DNA of 64,000 nt from Ariolimax columbianus (Eukaryota; Mollusca; Gastropoda; Stylommatophora; Arionidae). The stretch is taken from contig JAVGWX010000002.1 in NCBI GenBank assembly GCA_036924085.1, positions 86,050,704 through 86,114,703 on the forward strand, read 5' to 3'. Shown here one piece after another: positions 10,955 through 21,010 of this stretch. Made by a program: the position numbers and the translations under genes. How positions within the stretch are numbered: the first letter of the stretch is position 1; the number at the start of each line of letters is the position of its first letter. The notes beneath the pieces are model-generated. The model did not search any database, had not been told where the DNA came from, and saw only the letters and a program-made list of their open reading frames with translations.

Positions 10955-12775
10955 TGCTGCCTGTACAATATAGTGCAGCAGGGTCTGCGCAATATAGTTG
11001 AACAGCGGTTGTGCAATATGGTTGAACAGCGGTTGTACAATATGGTTGAACAGGGATTGTGCAATATGGTTGAACAGCGGTTGTGCAATATAGTTGAACA
11101 GGGTTGTGCAATATGGCTGAACATGGTTTGTGCAATATGGTTGAACAGCGGTTGTGCAATATAGTTTAACAGGGTTGTGCGATATAGATGAACAGGGTTT
11201 GTGCAATATGGTTGAACAGGGCTTGTGCAATATGGTTGAAGAGAGATTGTGCAATATAATTGAGAAGGGTTTGTGCAATATGGTTCAACAGGGTTTGTGT
11301 AATAGGGTTGAAAAGGCTGGTTAAGTAGAGTTTCTACAACAGGGTTGAGCAGAGCTGGTACACCCTGGTTAAGTAGAGTTTATACAACATGGTTGAGCAG
11401 GGCTGGTACATGATTGTGGAGTACATCTTGTGCACCATGGCTGAGTAGAGTTTGTACAACATGGTTGAGTAGAGTTTGTACAACATGGTTGAGTAGAGTT
11501 TGTTCAAAATGGTTGAGCAGGGTTGATAAAGCATGGTTGAACAGGGTTTGTTCAAAATGGTGGAGCAGAATTTGTACAGGAGTTTGTGTAGGGTTGGTTC
11601 AACATGGTTGAACAGCGATTGCATTATGGTTGAGTGGGGTTTGGGAAATATGGTTGAGTAAGGTGTGTACACTATGGCAGAGAAGGGTTTGGAAGTTGAG
11701 AAGTGTTTGTATAATAGGGCTGTAGCAGGGTTTGCACAATATGGTTGAGTAGGGTTTGTACAATATGGTTGAGTAAGGTTTGCACAATATGGCTGAGTAT
11801 GGTTTTTTTACAGTATGGTTGAGTAGGGTTTGTACATTAGGGCTGAAGCAGAGTTTGTACAATAATATCGTTGAGTAAGGTTTGTACATTAGGGCTCTAG
11901 CAGGGTTTGTCCAATATGGTTGAGTAGGGTTTGTATAATATGGTTGAGTAAGGTTTGTACAATATGGTTGAGTATGGTTTGTATAATATGGTTGAGTAGG
12001 GTTTGTACAATATGGTTGAGTATGGTTTGTACAATATGGTTGAGTAGGGTTTGTACATTAGGGATGTAGCAGGGTTTGTACAATAGGGGTGTAGCCGATT
12101 TTGTGCAATATGGTTGAGTAGGGTTTTTACAATATGGCTATAGCCGGGTTTGTACAATATGGTTGTAGCAGGGCTTGAAAATAATGGCTATCGTAGGGTT
12201 GTTACAATATGGTTGAGAAGTGTTTGTACAATAGGACTGTAGCAGGGTGTGAACAAAAGGGCTGTAGAAGGGTGTGTGCAATATGATTAAGCAGGGTTTG
12301 TTTAATATGGTTCAGTAGGCCTTGTACAATATGATTGAGTAGATTTGTACAATATGATTGAGCAGAGTTTGTACAATAGGAATGTAGCAGGGTTTGTACA
12401 ATAGGGATGTAGCAGGGTTTGTACAATAGGGTTGTAGCAGAGTTTGTACAGCAGGGTTGAGTAGGGTTTGTACAATAGGGTTGTAGCAGGGTTTGTACAA
12501 TATGGTTAAGTAGGGTTTGTACAATATGGTTGAGTAGGGTTTGTTAAAAAGGGGTATAGCAGGGTTTGTACACTATGGCTGCAGTCTGGTTTGTACAATA
12601 GGGGTGCAGTAGGGTTTTTACAATATGGTTATAGTAAGGTTTGTAGAATATGGTTGTAGTAGGGTTTGTACAACATGATTATAGGAAGGCTTGTACAATT
12701 TGGCTGTAGAAGTGTTTGTACAAAATGATGTAGCAGGGCTTGTACAATATGGCTTTAGTAGAGTAAGAAGTAGAA
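10955..12775 (+). repeat. 24-bp minisatellite, about 75 units
   Basis: Long tandem array of a roughly 24-bp unit built around CAATATGGTTGA. Domains differ: a GAACAGCGGTTGTG form (to about 11330), a GAGTAGAGTTTGTAC form (11330-11680), a GAGTAGGGTTTGTACAATA form (11690-12110) and a GATGTAGCAGGGTTTGTA form (about 12060-12770). As 24 is a multiple of 3, the minus strand shows open frames of an eight-residue repeat such as CSTILHKP in several frames. These are by-products, not genes. Confidence 0.95.
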
Positions 12776-12834
12776 CTGGTATTAAACGATTTTGACTAAC
12801 TTCTGATAAATTCATGGAGTAAAAGTAATTTATT

Positions 12835-12965
12835 TCATTAACAAATCAAAGCATAAAAGAATTTTATGATAACAAACGTTTAGACAATCTTAATAACGCC
12901 ATCGAGTAACAGAAGTTTATGACAACAAATGTTTACACAATCTTGATGAAGTCGTCGAGTAAACG
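12835..12965 (+). repeat. short repeat flanking mariner, left
   Basis: Contains two similar units with ACAATCTTGATGAAGTCG-like blocks. A related block, AAATCTTGATAAAGTCG, lies at about 14338-14354. The two sit on either side of the mariner and repeat A fragments. Possibly remnants of one host repeat split by insertions. Confidence 0.4.
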
Positions 12966-13024
12966 AAAGCCAAAGTAACTTTAAACGAACATTTTCAGTC
13001 ACAATATATGTTCACTATTTATTA

Positions 13025-13480
13025 AGAAAAAGTTGCACACAATAGAATCATTTTTCGATGAAGTCTCCATTGTGTCCGATACAAGTCGCTGAACGACCAC
13101 ATAGGGAATTTATTCCTTCAGAAAACAATCTTTTAGTCGCGGCCGTTTGTAACCACTCGAGTAACGTGTTGTTGTTTCTGTTCGTGAGTCAGCTGCCACC
13201 ATTCCCACCTTGCAGACATTTGGTAGAACTTGAGATACATGAGGGATGATGTGCTGTGGTGAACCTTGATGGATACCCAGAAGTGCGACTGTTTCATTCA
13301 CATCCACTTGTTTTTTCCCCCATGTGTTCGAACTGCTGCAGTTGACTCTGGTGTCACTACTTGGTGTTGCTGACCCGATCGAGAAAAGGCTGTCACAGAA
13401 CTCATACTGTTTCGGGACTTCCTACTCTACTAATGAACTTGCTGGAGTGACATACACGTATCACCGTACTGGATCTTCAT
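13025..13480 (-). pseudogene. mariner-like transposase, internally deleted
   Basis: Minus strand, frameshifted. An N-terminal part reads VTPESTAAVRTH, VNETVALLGIHQGSPQHII (helix-turn-helix region typical of mariner transposases) and VCKVGM (family form KVCARWVP). It then jumps to a C-terminal end, EWLQTAATKRLFSEGI...GDFIEK followed by a stop, the usual mariner end (GDYVEK). The catalytic core between them is missing. The 200-codon gap indicates an internally deleted copy. Confidence 0.75.
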
Positions 13481-13699
13481 TCATCGACAACCAATTTCTA
13501 AAGGTCTCACTCCTTGTCTGCGATAAAAAAAAACGGATAAAAGAACATTGCTCATCTTCGGAGCATGTCACAAGTTGATCGGCCCTCTTTAAAGGGTCAA
13601 CATGACGTCCTGTAATTTGTGTGTACCGTGTGCAGAACACTCTTGAAGTATTCTTCTACTGTCAGCGTACATGATTTGGCTCAATCTCCCACTACTAAA

Positions 13700-14012
13700 C
13701 ACTGAACGGGCTTAAGTAGCAGAATGTAGTCCAGAGAACGGAATGCGTTGTGTCGTAGTTTACAGCTTGACTGCGATATTTGCACCTTTCGGTCCAACAC
13801 ATCCGACTTCAGCAAGCATTTTTTGAGTACTGGGTTAGCATTCCCTCTTCGATCCCTTCTCCTTAGCCAGTCTGCCCTGCTGCAGCCTGTTATCCAGGAT
13901 CAGCCCTTGGAGGCGTAGAAGGGTTTTGGCAGCTCTGGTTCTCTGGCCCTGATGCTAGCAGTCAGCTATGGTTTGTTGACCGCTGCAGCTCATGCGCTGC
14001 CCAGCATCTTCG
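13700..14012 (-). repeat. dispersed repeat A, copy 1
   Basis: Same sequence in reverse as 30750-31118, 55474-55815, 57230-57590 and 62961-63260. Shared plus-strand blocks here: GAACGGAATGCGTTGTGTCG, GCGATATTTGCACCTTTCGG, ACACATCCGACTTCAGCAAG and CTTCGATCCCTTCTCCTTAG. SINE-sized, about 310 bp. The true 5' end lies near 14012 (GCTGGGCAGCATCTT on the plus strand, reversed). Confidence 0.8.
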
Positions 14013-14970
14013 TCAGCGTACATGACAACTGCATTGTGTTTCGAATTTGTATCACAATTTTAACATTGTTGATTTGTAGTCATGGAGATTTGACCAACAG
14101 ATATCGGCACATTCTGATTGAAGTCAGAGCATAAAAAATGTACAAAATAAAAATAAAAAAAATTAAGATTTGGATCAACTAAAAAAAAAAAATAATGCAA
14201 TGAATTTGAACATAAAATTTAGTTTGAAGTTAACTAACTAATGAATCCACTAAGAACAAGCAAACATATATCTTGACAAGTCGTTGATCAAAGTCAAGGA
14301 ATAAATGAACGAATTGACAACATAAAAAACGTTTTGACAAATCTTGATAAAGTCGAAGGATTAAGATAGTTCTTTTAGATAGCACCATTCAAATAAAAAT
14401 ACAAAACCAGTAAGAAACACACAGAAATGAAAGCAAAGAAAATCTAGGTATTTTGTTCTGAACAGAAAAATAGCGTTCTAAGACTGTAATATTTCTACAG
14501 AATGTCCTACGGCTGCTGTCGTTAGTACGCGACATGTGAACACATGCATCAACAAACAAGACGTGCTATACGAAGGCATCTCTTAAATCTATTTTTTAAA
14601 GTATAACCAGAAAATGGGTTTTTGGGTTGTTATTCTAAATCTTGTATTTGCGGATATATTTTATAAATAGTTTTCGCCTGCTAAAGTTGAATAATGAAGG
14701 ATCAGCATGGGTTATACATGTTTTTGTGCCAACTTCACCACATGTGATTTCCGTTTTCGAATACAGACGAGGAACAACAAGGAAATTACACTGGAATTTT
14801 AAACACCAGAAATTCCGTGTATGAGGTTTCAACGTGCATGTAAAATAGAATTTTGAAATTGTGGTCAATATTTATTTTATCTATGGAAAGTATAAACAGA
14901 CGTGTTCTTTGTGTGAATATTTAAAGTACGATAGCATTGCACGTAGGACCGAAGGTGTTCAGTCAGTCTC
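14013..14970. other. no recognisable gene
   Basis: AT-rich spacer. A 60-codon frame at 14642-14824 (+) has no recognisable motif. Confidence 0.5.
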
Positions 14971-14976
14971 TTTCAG

Positions 14977-15106
14977 CAGACGGTGAAGGTTATGGATCAT
15001 GAAGCTAAGATCAACGCAATCAATCAATCAAAGCCTGTCGCTGCTCTCGGAGCATTTGCCATTGACAACATCCCGGTCCTGGGCTTCTCTTTCCGCCTCT
15101 TTTCAG
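14977..15106 (+). other. candidate host coding exon, unassigned
   Basis: A 130-bp open stretch between a good splice acceptor (pyrimidine tract ending TCTCTTTCAG at 14976) and a donor (TTTTCAG/GTGTAA at 15107). Composition shifts sharply from the AT-rich flanks to coding-like codons with many C-ending third positions. The frame from the acceptor encodes 43 codons including VMDHEAKINAINQSKP and then AALGAFAIDNIPVLGFSFRL. An ATG at 14992 could alternatively be a start. Length modulo 3 is 1. I do not recognise the protein. No partner exon was found within the window, so it could be a stranded exon or a relic. Confidence 0.4.
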
Positions 15107-15489
15107 GTGTAATCATTTAATAGGAGTTTTTTCTCACATTCTTTTCTCCATGTATTTGTGTGTCTACACCACTCCCTCCCTCCCTCTCTCTCTTCTCTAT
15201 CTTTCCCTCTTCTATATAGGATCACACGTTAGAGACTGTCTGACTTTGTTGGACGCTGCCTTCCGTAGCATATGTCATATCCAGCAACATGTTCACCGCG
15301 TAGTTTGTTGTTCCAATGGCTGTTGTTGGCGCCTTTTCCACAGGTCTTCATTTCTAACCCATGTCCTGTCACATCATGCCCATTACCCTTCGTTGGTACC
15401 TGTTAACAAATGACTGGAGTCTTTGTTGTATGGTCTTGCGCGATCTCTATGTATCCGCTACATTCAGCAACGCTTTCATTAAGTCAAAT
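15107..15489. other. no recognisable gene
   Basis: Contains a short CT-rich tract at 15172-15210 and an 87-codon frame (15150-15413) with no motif. Confidence 0.4.
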
Positions 15490-15690
15490 AAGTGTTATAC
15501 TTCTTAGTTCTTAGTCGATCTGTACTTCTAAAGGGGCAGATGCTCATGTGCAGGTCCCAGATCTTGTATGAGCTAGATGTAGCCGGAAGAAGAATTTCCT
15601 GCTTAGTGGGCTAGGCTCAAGCAGCTTAATACTCCGCTGCGTTGGGATACTCCCTTACAGAGGGTGGTTAACCGATTTGTGAGTTCATCT
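15490..15690 (-). repeat. dispersed repeat C, copy 1
   Basis: Reverse of the block at 34115-34312. Shared plus-strand blocks here: AGTCGATCTGTACTTCTA, GGGGCAGATGC, GTGGGCTAGGCTCAAGCAGC and CTGCGTTGGGATACT. About 200 bp. The other copy ends in a (GAA)n tail, so this is probably another short non-autonomous element. Confidence 0.65.
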
Positions 15691-15944
15691 TAATAGACTT
15701 AAACACAAGAGCAAAGTAGACCTGTAGCTTGTTATTCGCCATCTATTATTAGCTATCCAAAATTGGACAAATTGGCCTAAATCTAGCCCGGTACACCCTT
15801 AACAAAACAGTAAAATATATTTATGTTTGATGTGAGCATGCCTCAGTGAAGCTAATAGAAGAGAGAACATCACATGAAATATTTGCAATTAGGCAACATA
15901 TTTTTAAAGAATAAATATAAATATAATATTGTTTATTTACAGGT

Positions 15945-16391
15945 AAGAATCCGAGTAGAGGAATGTGTGGAGGCTGTACTCTTTGTAGCATTGAAAGTTG
16001 CTGAAGAATTTGCTAGACCACATTTTGTATTTCTTGTGAATGTCTCCAGGTTGAATTGATCCATATCGCCTCCATGTGCAATTGGGTCAAACTCTCTTGC
16101 ACCAAGAGTGATCATAGCTTCAAAGTATTGCCAGTAGGACCCAGCATCCCAAATACTAATCGAATGATGGTATCATCAAAAAGACATGGATAGTTCTTTC
16201 TGGAAGATCTGGCTTTCAGGAGCTTCTCAAGCGTTTCAATCTTAAAAACTTTGGAGTTATCTGGTCTTTTGTAGATCAGCTGAGCTATTAGGTTATTAAC
16301 AGATCTTGAATACGATGCTTTATAAGGTAATCAGATGCGTCGTTACTTTTCAGCTTGATTCCATGATCGTAGCTTGCTATTTTGAGAGTTG
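15945..16391 (-). pseudogene. EFCAB10-like: EFCAB10-like pseudogene, intronless
   Basis: Minus-strand copy of a host-type gene with an RII-alpha (DPY-30-like) dimerisation domain followed by an EF-hand-like part. It reads SDYLIKHRIQDLL, then (after a 1-base loss at about 16288-16291) LIAQLIYKRPDNSKVFKIET, LEKLLKARSS, CLFDDTIIRLVFGML, then (after a second 1-base loss near 16126-16131) YFEAMITLGAREFDPIAHGG and MDQFNLETF. Domain order and length fit EF-hand calcium-binding domain protein 10, a ciliary-type small protein; I assign it from remembered family features. No intron interrupts the two domains, and AATAAA follows on the minus strand at about 15935, both suggesting a processed retrocopy. 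Confidence 0.65.
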
Positions 16392-16437
16392 TATACAAGT
16401 TATAAAAAAAAAATTCTTGTAAGAGTAGAGAGAATAA

Positions 16438-16628
16438 CGTCTAGTCAGGCAAAACATACTGATCAGAAAATGTAGCCAGAGTCAGGTGAAACATGCTGAT
16501 CAGACCATGTTAGTCAGGGTCAGGTGAAATATACTTATCCGATTATGTAAGTTAGGGTCAGGTTAAACATATTGATCAGACTATGTTAGTTAGAGTCTGG
16601 TGATACATACTGATCAGGAAGACCTTCA
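16438..16628 (+). repeat. 38-bp minisatellite upstream of repeat B
   Basis: Five imperfect units with the core CATACTGATCAGA and GTTAGTCAGGGTCAGG. The same unit forms the array at 18262-18520. In both places the array is followed directly by the CCTGGAAAC block of repeat B. Confidence 0.8.
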
Positions 16629-16639
16629 CTTTAAATATA

Positions 16640-16720
16640 TATTCTCCCTGGAAACAGTCTTTTTCATGACAGTCTGGCTAGCGATATGTAGATCGAAACT
16701 GTAATCCCCGTAGTGATGTT
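16640..16720 (+). repeat. dispersed repeat B, 5' fragment
   Basis: Carries CTCCCTGGAAACAG, GACAGTCTGGCTAGCGA and CCCCGTAGTGATG, matching the start of repeat B at 18035-18110. The remainder of the element is absent. Confidence 0.6.
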
Positions 16721-16794
16721 CTTACTGATGTCCCTCCTTTTGCACCACAGTCAGGAGAATCTCAGTACACCTTCTAAAGTACGCCTCAGAATCT

Positions 16795-17000
16795 AGGAGA
16801 GCCGCCGTATTGTGCTATCTCCAGTTGTCTCGATAAAATCTTGCCACTGGCCAAAAATTTGCTAAGGACGAGAGAGTGAGGTTGATAAAAGGCACTTTAA
16901 TCCAAATCAGCGCGGAAGTCACCCATTTCAAAGGACACAGAAAAGAAAAAAATTGTCTACACAGCTGAACAGAGAGAGTGGTCTTCATTACATGTGAATG
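16795..17000 (-). repeat. dispersed repeat E, copy 2
   Basis: Minus-strand reading begins with ATG at about 16928 giving MGDFRADLD, then a stop, with downstream SGKILSRQLEIAQ in a shifted frame. It matches the copy at 34600-35020, which is open. Shared plus-strand blocks: GAGAGAGTGAGGTTGA, TAATCCAAATCAGCG and ACAGAGAGAG. Confidence 0.65.
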
Positions 17001-17415
17001 ACGAACATTATGTGTGGTGTGTGCGTGTGTGTCTGTGCGTGCGTGTGTGTGTGTGTGTGTGTGTATGTTTTGGCGTGTGTGTGTGTGTGTATATTTTGGC
17101 ATGTGTGCATGTATGTTTGCATGCATGTATTATGAATATATGTATGCATGTATGTATGTATGTATATACATATGTATGTATGTATGTTATGTATGTATGT
17201 AATTATGTATGTATGTATGTATCTGTATATGTATTTATATATGTATGTATGTATGAATGTATGTATGTATGTATGTATGTATATATATATGTATGTATGT
17301 ATCTGTATATGTATGTATATATGAATGTATGTATGTATGTATGTATATATGTATGTATGTATGTATGCATGTATGTATGTATGTATGGATGCATGGATGT
17401 ATGTATATGTCGCAT
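17001..17415. repeat. (GT)n and (TATG)n microsatellite
   Basis: (GT)n with cgtg variants to about 17090, then (TATG/TGTA)n with ATATAT interruptions to 17410. Long Met/Val/Tyr/Cys and His/Thr/Tyr/Ile frames on both strands are compositional. Confidence 0.95.
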
Positions 17416-17448
17416 TAGTAAAGTGCATTGGCATGAATCAAATGTTAC

Positions 17449-17784
17449 ATGCCCTTAAGCTCTAATGCTTTAATCTTAAAAGATGTTCTATTTAAATCTG
17501 TGATACGAGGAGCCAAGAGTTACCTCAAATTGCAAGACAGAATATTCCCTCTGCAGTTGGTTCTGTCACGACATACATCTAAATATGGCAAGTTTCTCAA
17601 TCATCCGTCTTCTAAACACCATCCGCTAATGGGCAAGCATATCAGCTGTGTCAGGTATCCTGAGTTTGTCAAGACGTATTACCCCCAATTTGGTAGCAAA
17701 CATCTTCAGACCGGCAAGCAGGTCACGTCCTTTACAAATATACTATGCAGCGCGCGTGCCTTGAAATTAAGAGGCCCTGAGTAG
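17449..17784 (+). other. 111-codon open frame, unrecognised
   Basis: Opens just after the microsatellite and ends with TAG at 17782. Composition is ordinary (no repeats), but I recognise no domain, signal peptide or splice structure. It could be a chance frame or a repeat relic. Kept only because it is one of the few long frames not explained by repeats. Confidence 0.15.
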
Positions 17785-17949
17785 GTGTCCTGTGAGTAAT
17801 CGGAGCTTATGTATCCCGTTTTTTTAAATTTTTATATTTTAATCTAAACAATTCTTTCTTTTTCTTCTTCTGTTCTTCAGTTTTATCTACTTTTCTTTAT
17901 CTTGTTCGTCTCCTACTCCCATTTCTTGGGGAACTGAGACGTTGGTCCT

Positions 17950-18260
17950 TCGGGCACAACATACTGACCAGGACGTCGAAACCGGGTCAAGCACATTATA
18001 CTGAACAGTTCCCCTATCTCTCTTAATGTAAAGTCCTGGAAACAGGCTGTTTTCAAGCGAGTCTGGCTGACGAGATGTGGATCGACATGATCCCCGTAGT
18101 AGTGATGAAGCCAAGCACATCACATATGGAGGACAGCGGTCCACATTGATCAGCCCAGACGGAATGTGAGGAAAGCAACTACAACCCGCCCCAACGCCTA
18201 TTTTCAGGTTGCACAAAAAGAGTAAACTTACTCATTGTGGGCCTTTCAACAACAGTCCCT
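17950..18260 (+). repeat. dispersed repeat B, copy 2
   Basis: Fullest plus-strand copy. A degenerate 5' part has ACTGACCAGGACGTC and GGGTCAAGCACATTATACTG, resembling the 38-bp minisatellite unit, then CCTGGAAACAGGCTG, GATCGACATGATCCCC, GATGAAGCCAAGCACATC, GGAATGTGAGGAAAGC, CACAAAAAGAGTAAACTTAC, TCATTGTGGGC. Confidence 0.75.
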
Positions 18261-18261
18261 A

Positions 18262-18520
18262 TTTCTTAGGGTCAAACACATCATACTGATCAGACTATAT
18301 TAGTCAGGATCAGGTAAAATATACTGATCAGACATGTTAGTCAAGGTTAGGCAAAACATACTGATCAGACATGTTAGTCAGGGTCAGACAATATAAACTG
18401 ATCAGACATGTTACTCAGGGTTATACAATAATAAACTGATCAGACATGCTAGTCAAGGTCAGACAATAATAAACTGATCAGACATGTTAGTCAAGGTCAG
18501 ACAATAATAAACTGATCAGA
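18262..18520 (+). repeat. 38-bp minisatellite between repeat B copies
   Basis: Seven units of 37-38 bp with core ACTGATCAGACATGTTAGTC. Successive units differ in the GTCAGACAATAATAA segment. Joined directly to the start of repeat B copy 3. Confidence 0.85.
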
Positions 18521-18785
18521 CCCCCGTCTCGATTTCCTCGCAGTTGTCCCTGGAAACGGGTTGTTGTCATGGCAACCTGGTTACGAGCTGGAGGATTGAC
18601 GTAATCACCTATGTTAGGGAGCGGTACGAAGATGAAGCCAGACACAGGACAGCAGCCTGAAGGGCCCCGGTCCACCTATATCAACATCTATGGGATGTGA
18701 GGAAAGATACTGCGACCCGCCATTCAACGCTCTTTTCAGGACGCACAAAGGAGAATAATTCCTCACTGTGGACATTAAACTTCAA
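18521..18785 (+). repeat. dispersed repeat B, copy 3
   Basis: Blocks CCCTGGAAACGGGTTGTTGT, GACGTAATCACC, GATGAAGCCAGACACA, GGTCCACCTATATCAACAT, GGGATGTGAGGAAAG, ACGCACAAAGGAG and TCACTGTGGACATTAAA. Same order as copies 1 and 2. Confidence 0.75.
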
Positions 18786-19215
18786 TCAATCAGCCTTTTT
18801 CTTCACATCTTTTTCGCCTTCTTCGTCTTTTTCTTTCTTCTTGTTCATCAACTTCGTTTCTTTTATTTTATTTGTATTATTCTTTCTCTCCTCATTTTCA
18901 CTCCGCTCTTATTTGCTGTACTGTTTGCCATTTCATCTTCTTCTTCGTATTCATCATCTGCGTTTTGTTCTTTTTCATCGTCTCCTTTCTTTCCTTGTTG
19001 TTATTATTATAATTCTCGTTTTATTTGTTACTTTCTTCTTTTTCGTATTCTTATTATCCTTTTTCTTCTTCTTCTTCTTCTACATAGTCTTCTTCTTCTT
19101 CGGTATTTTCATATGTTTTGTTTTAGATCGTCCTCCTCTTGTTTATTCTTTTTGTTTCTCTGTGTCTTCTGTCCTTTTTTTCCTCACTATATGTAGTTTT
19201 CCATCGCTTTTTCTT
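18786..19215 (+). repeat. (CTT)n polypyrimidine low complexity
   Basis: About 430 bp rich in TTC and TTTC. Long Phe/Leu/Ser frames arise from composition. Confidence 0.85.
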
Positions 19216-19699
19216 TCTCTTGTTCTCCATGGTTATTTTCTTCTCAACCCCGAGTAAGCAAGTAATCCACTCATTTATTCTGTGTGCCTTCCTGAAAAGG
19301 GTTTTGTTTAGAATTATGAAACTAACGTGTAAAGCAAATTACTAGATAGACGTCCACTTTAAGAGCTGACAAGCTTCATGTAATTGAGTCTTGTGTAACT
19401 ACCACACAAGTTTACCAGGTCATGAAAACTATGGCATGGCAACCTTTACCAACACCGAACACGATCAGACATGTAGATGAAAACTTCCTTCCTTCAGAGG
19501 CAGACATTCTCAACAGCTGGACTCATTGCTGAGAAATCTCTAATAATAAAAAACACGGCTAATGCGACTCAAGAGGTCAGAGACAATGAAAACAACATTA
19601 GAGTGGTATTGTTGTTGTCTGAAGCTATTTGTATCTGAGTTATTCATTGTTGATGAATATCTTCTGTGGTAGTAGGTCTAAGTGGCTCACTTTACTTAA
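19216..19699. other. no recognisable gene
   Basis: Unassigned spacer without a family motif. Confidence 0.4.
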
Positions 19700-19785
19700 C
19701 TGTCATTAACTTAATAAAACATAACTTAAAATAACTTCATTATACTGTTTTAGAAAGCTCTACAGTCTGCATGCATTGGCTCTTT
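19700..19785 (-). mobile_element. CR1-like LINE, 3' terminal piece (interrupted)
   Basis: Plus-strand CATAACTTAAAATAACTTC, then ACTGTTTTAGAAAGCTCTAC and AGTCTGCATG match the 3' end of the CR1-like copies at 4015, 25939 and 52430. The rest of this copy resumes at 22396, so the two pieces flank the inserted LINE-A. Confidence 0.7.
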
Positions 19786-21010
19786 CCGTCTTCCATGGTG
19801 TGTGCAAGGAAAGTCAAGACCATTTGCGGCATCTCATGGTGGGACGTGTTTTCTCAAACGCTGAGTCTTTAGACTATCAGCAATCAGTAATTCCTTTGTC
19901 TGTATCCCATGCTTAATCCTGCCCCTCCATGATACACGACCCATGGCGTCCTGTTCAAATGATTCCAAATCGATGCATGCATCATTCATGTCCCGCTTGT
20001 ATACATCCTTGTAACGAAGTAGTGGCCGTCCCTGAGACCTTTTCCCCCGTTGTAATGCCCCATAGAGAAGACATTTTGATATTCTGCCATAATCCATCTT
20101 CCGAGTGTGTCCCATCCATCGAAGCCTTCAAAGACTAAGCATGACAAATATTGTGACAGTGCATGTTTTTCCCAACACCTCTGAGTTAGTGATCGTGTCT
20201 TGCCACCCAACGCCTTGGATTCTGTGCAGGCACCTCATGTGATAACTGTTTAGCCGCCTCTGATGGTGCATGTAGGTAGACCGCATCTCACTGCCATAAA
20301 GAAGGGTGCTGAGGACATATGCCTGGTAAACAAGTGTATTTGTTTTAACAGTGAGCTTCTTGTTCTACCAGACCCGTTTTGTTAATCTGCTCATTGTTGT
20401 TACTGCCTTGCCTATCCTGATATTGATCTCTTGGTCCAGGGATAGTTTATTATTGACTGCGAATCCCAAGTACTCAAAATGATTTACTACATCGAGAATG
20501 GAGATTATTGGTTGTTTGTTTGCACCATGGGTCATAACTTGTGTTTTCGTTTTGCTCATTGTTAACCCGAACTCACAGCAGGCATCAAAAAATGCAGATT
20601 GTAATCTTTGCAGTTCTTCCTCTGAGTGAGTCGTAATTGCGGCATCATCCGCACAGAGCAGTTGTCTCATCAGCACCCTGTTTATTTTGGACTTTGCTTT
20701 CAGTCTTTGGGAATTGAAAAGGCTACCATCTGTGTGAGAATAAATGAAGATACTACCATCCTGGTCACGGAATGCATGCTTCAAGATAAGTGAGAAATAT
20801 ATTCCAAAGAGAATTGGAGCAAGTACACAGCCTTGTTTTACTCCGCACTTGATTGCAAACTCTTCTGAGGACGCACCGTCAAAGTGGATGGTGCCTTTCA
20901 TATCAGTGTGGAACGACTCGATAATGCTCAGAATAATTGGTGGGCAATCAATCCTCATGAGCGCTCTGAACAGACCCACAAGACTCACCAAGTCATGACC
21001 AGTTTGTTTG
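19786..21010 (-). mobile_element. LINE-A, 3' half of a 5'-inverted copy
   Basis: Minus-strand RT from the DLVSLVGLFRALMRI block (family form AFDLVSRDGLF) through CGVKQGCVLAPILFGIYF, LLCADDAAITTHSEEEL (FADD box altered to CADD), FGLTMSKTKTQVM, FEYLGFAVNNKLSLDQ, NIRIGKAVTTMSRLTKRVW, then RIQGVGWQDTITNSEVL, LRRLRWMGHTRKM, RSQGRPLLRYKDVYKR and KTQRLRKHVPP with a stop. The 3' UTR ends as GGAAAGAGCCAATG (plus strand 19786-19799 reversed), shared with the LINE-A end at 23470. One stop separates RT and C-terminal parts near 20362. Dead. Confidence 0.85.

Noticed and set aside
10919..12815. Many minus-strand frames with an eight-residue repeat like CSTILHKP
   Set aside because: Product of a 24-bp minisatellite; open in more than one frame and broken by unit variants, so no selection on protein is visible.
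16988..17458. Met/Val/Tyr/Cys and His/Thr/Tyr/Ile frames on both strands
   Set aside because: (GT)n and (TATG)n microsatellite.
18697..19257. 186-codon Phe-rich frame that could look like a membrane protein
   Set aside because: (TTC)n-type tract; hydrophobicity is compositional and two frames are open.
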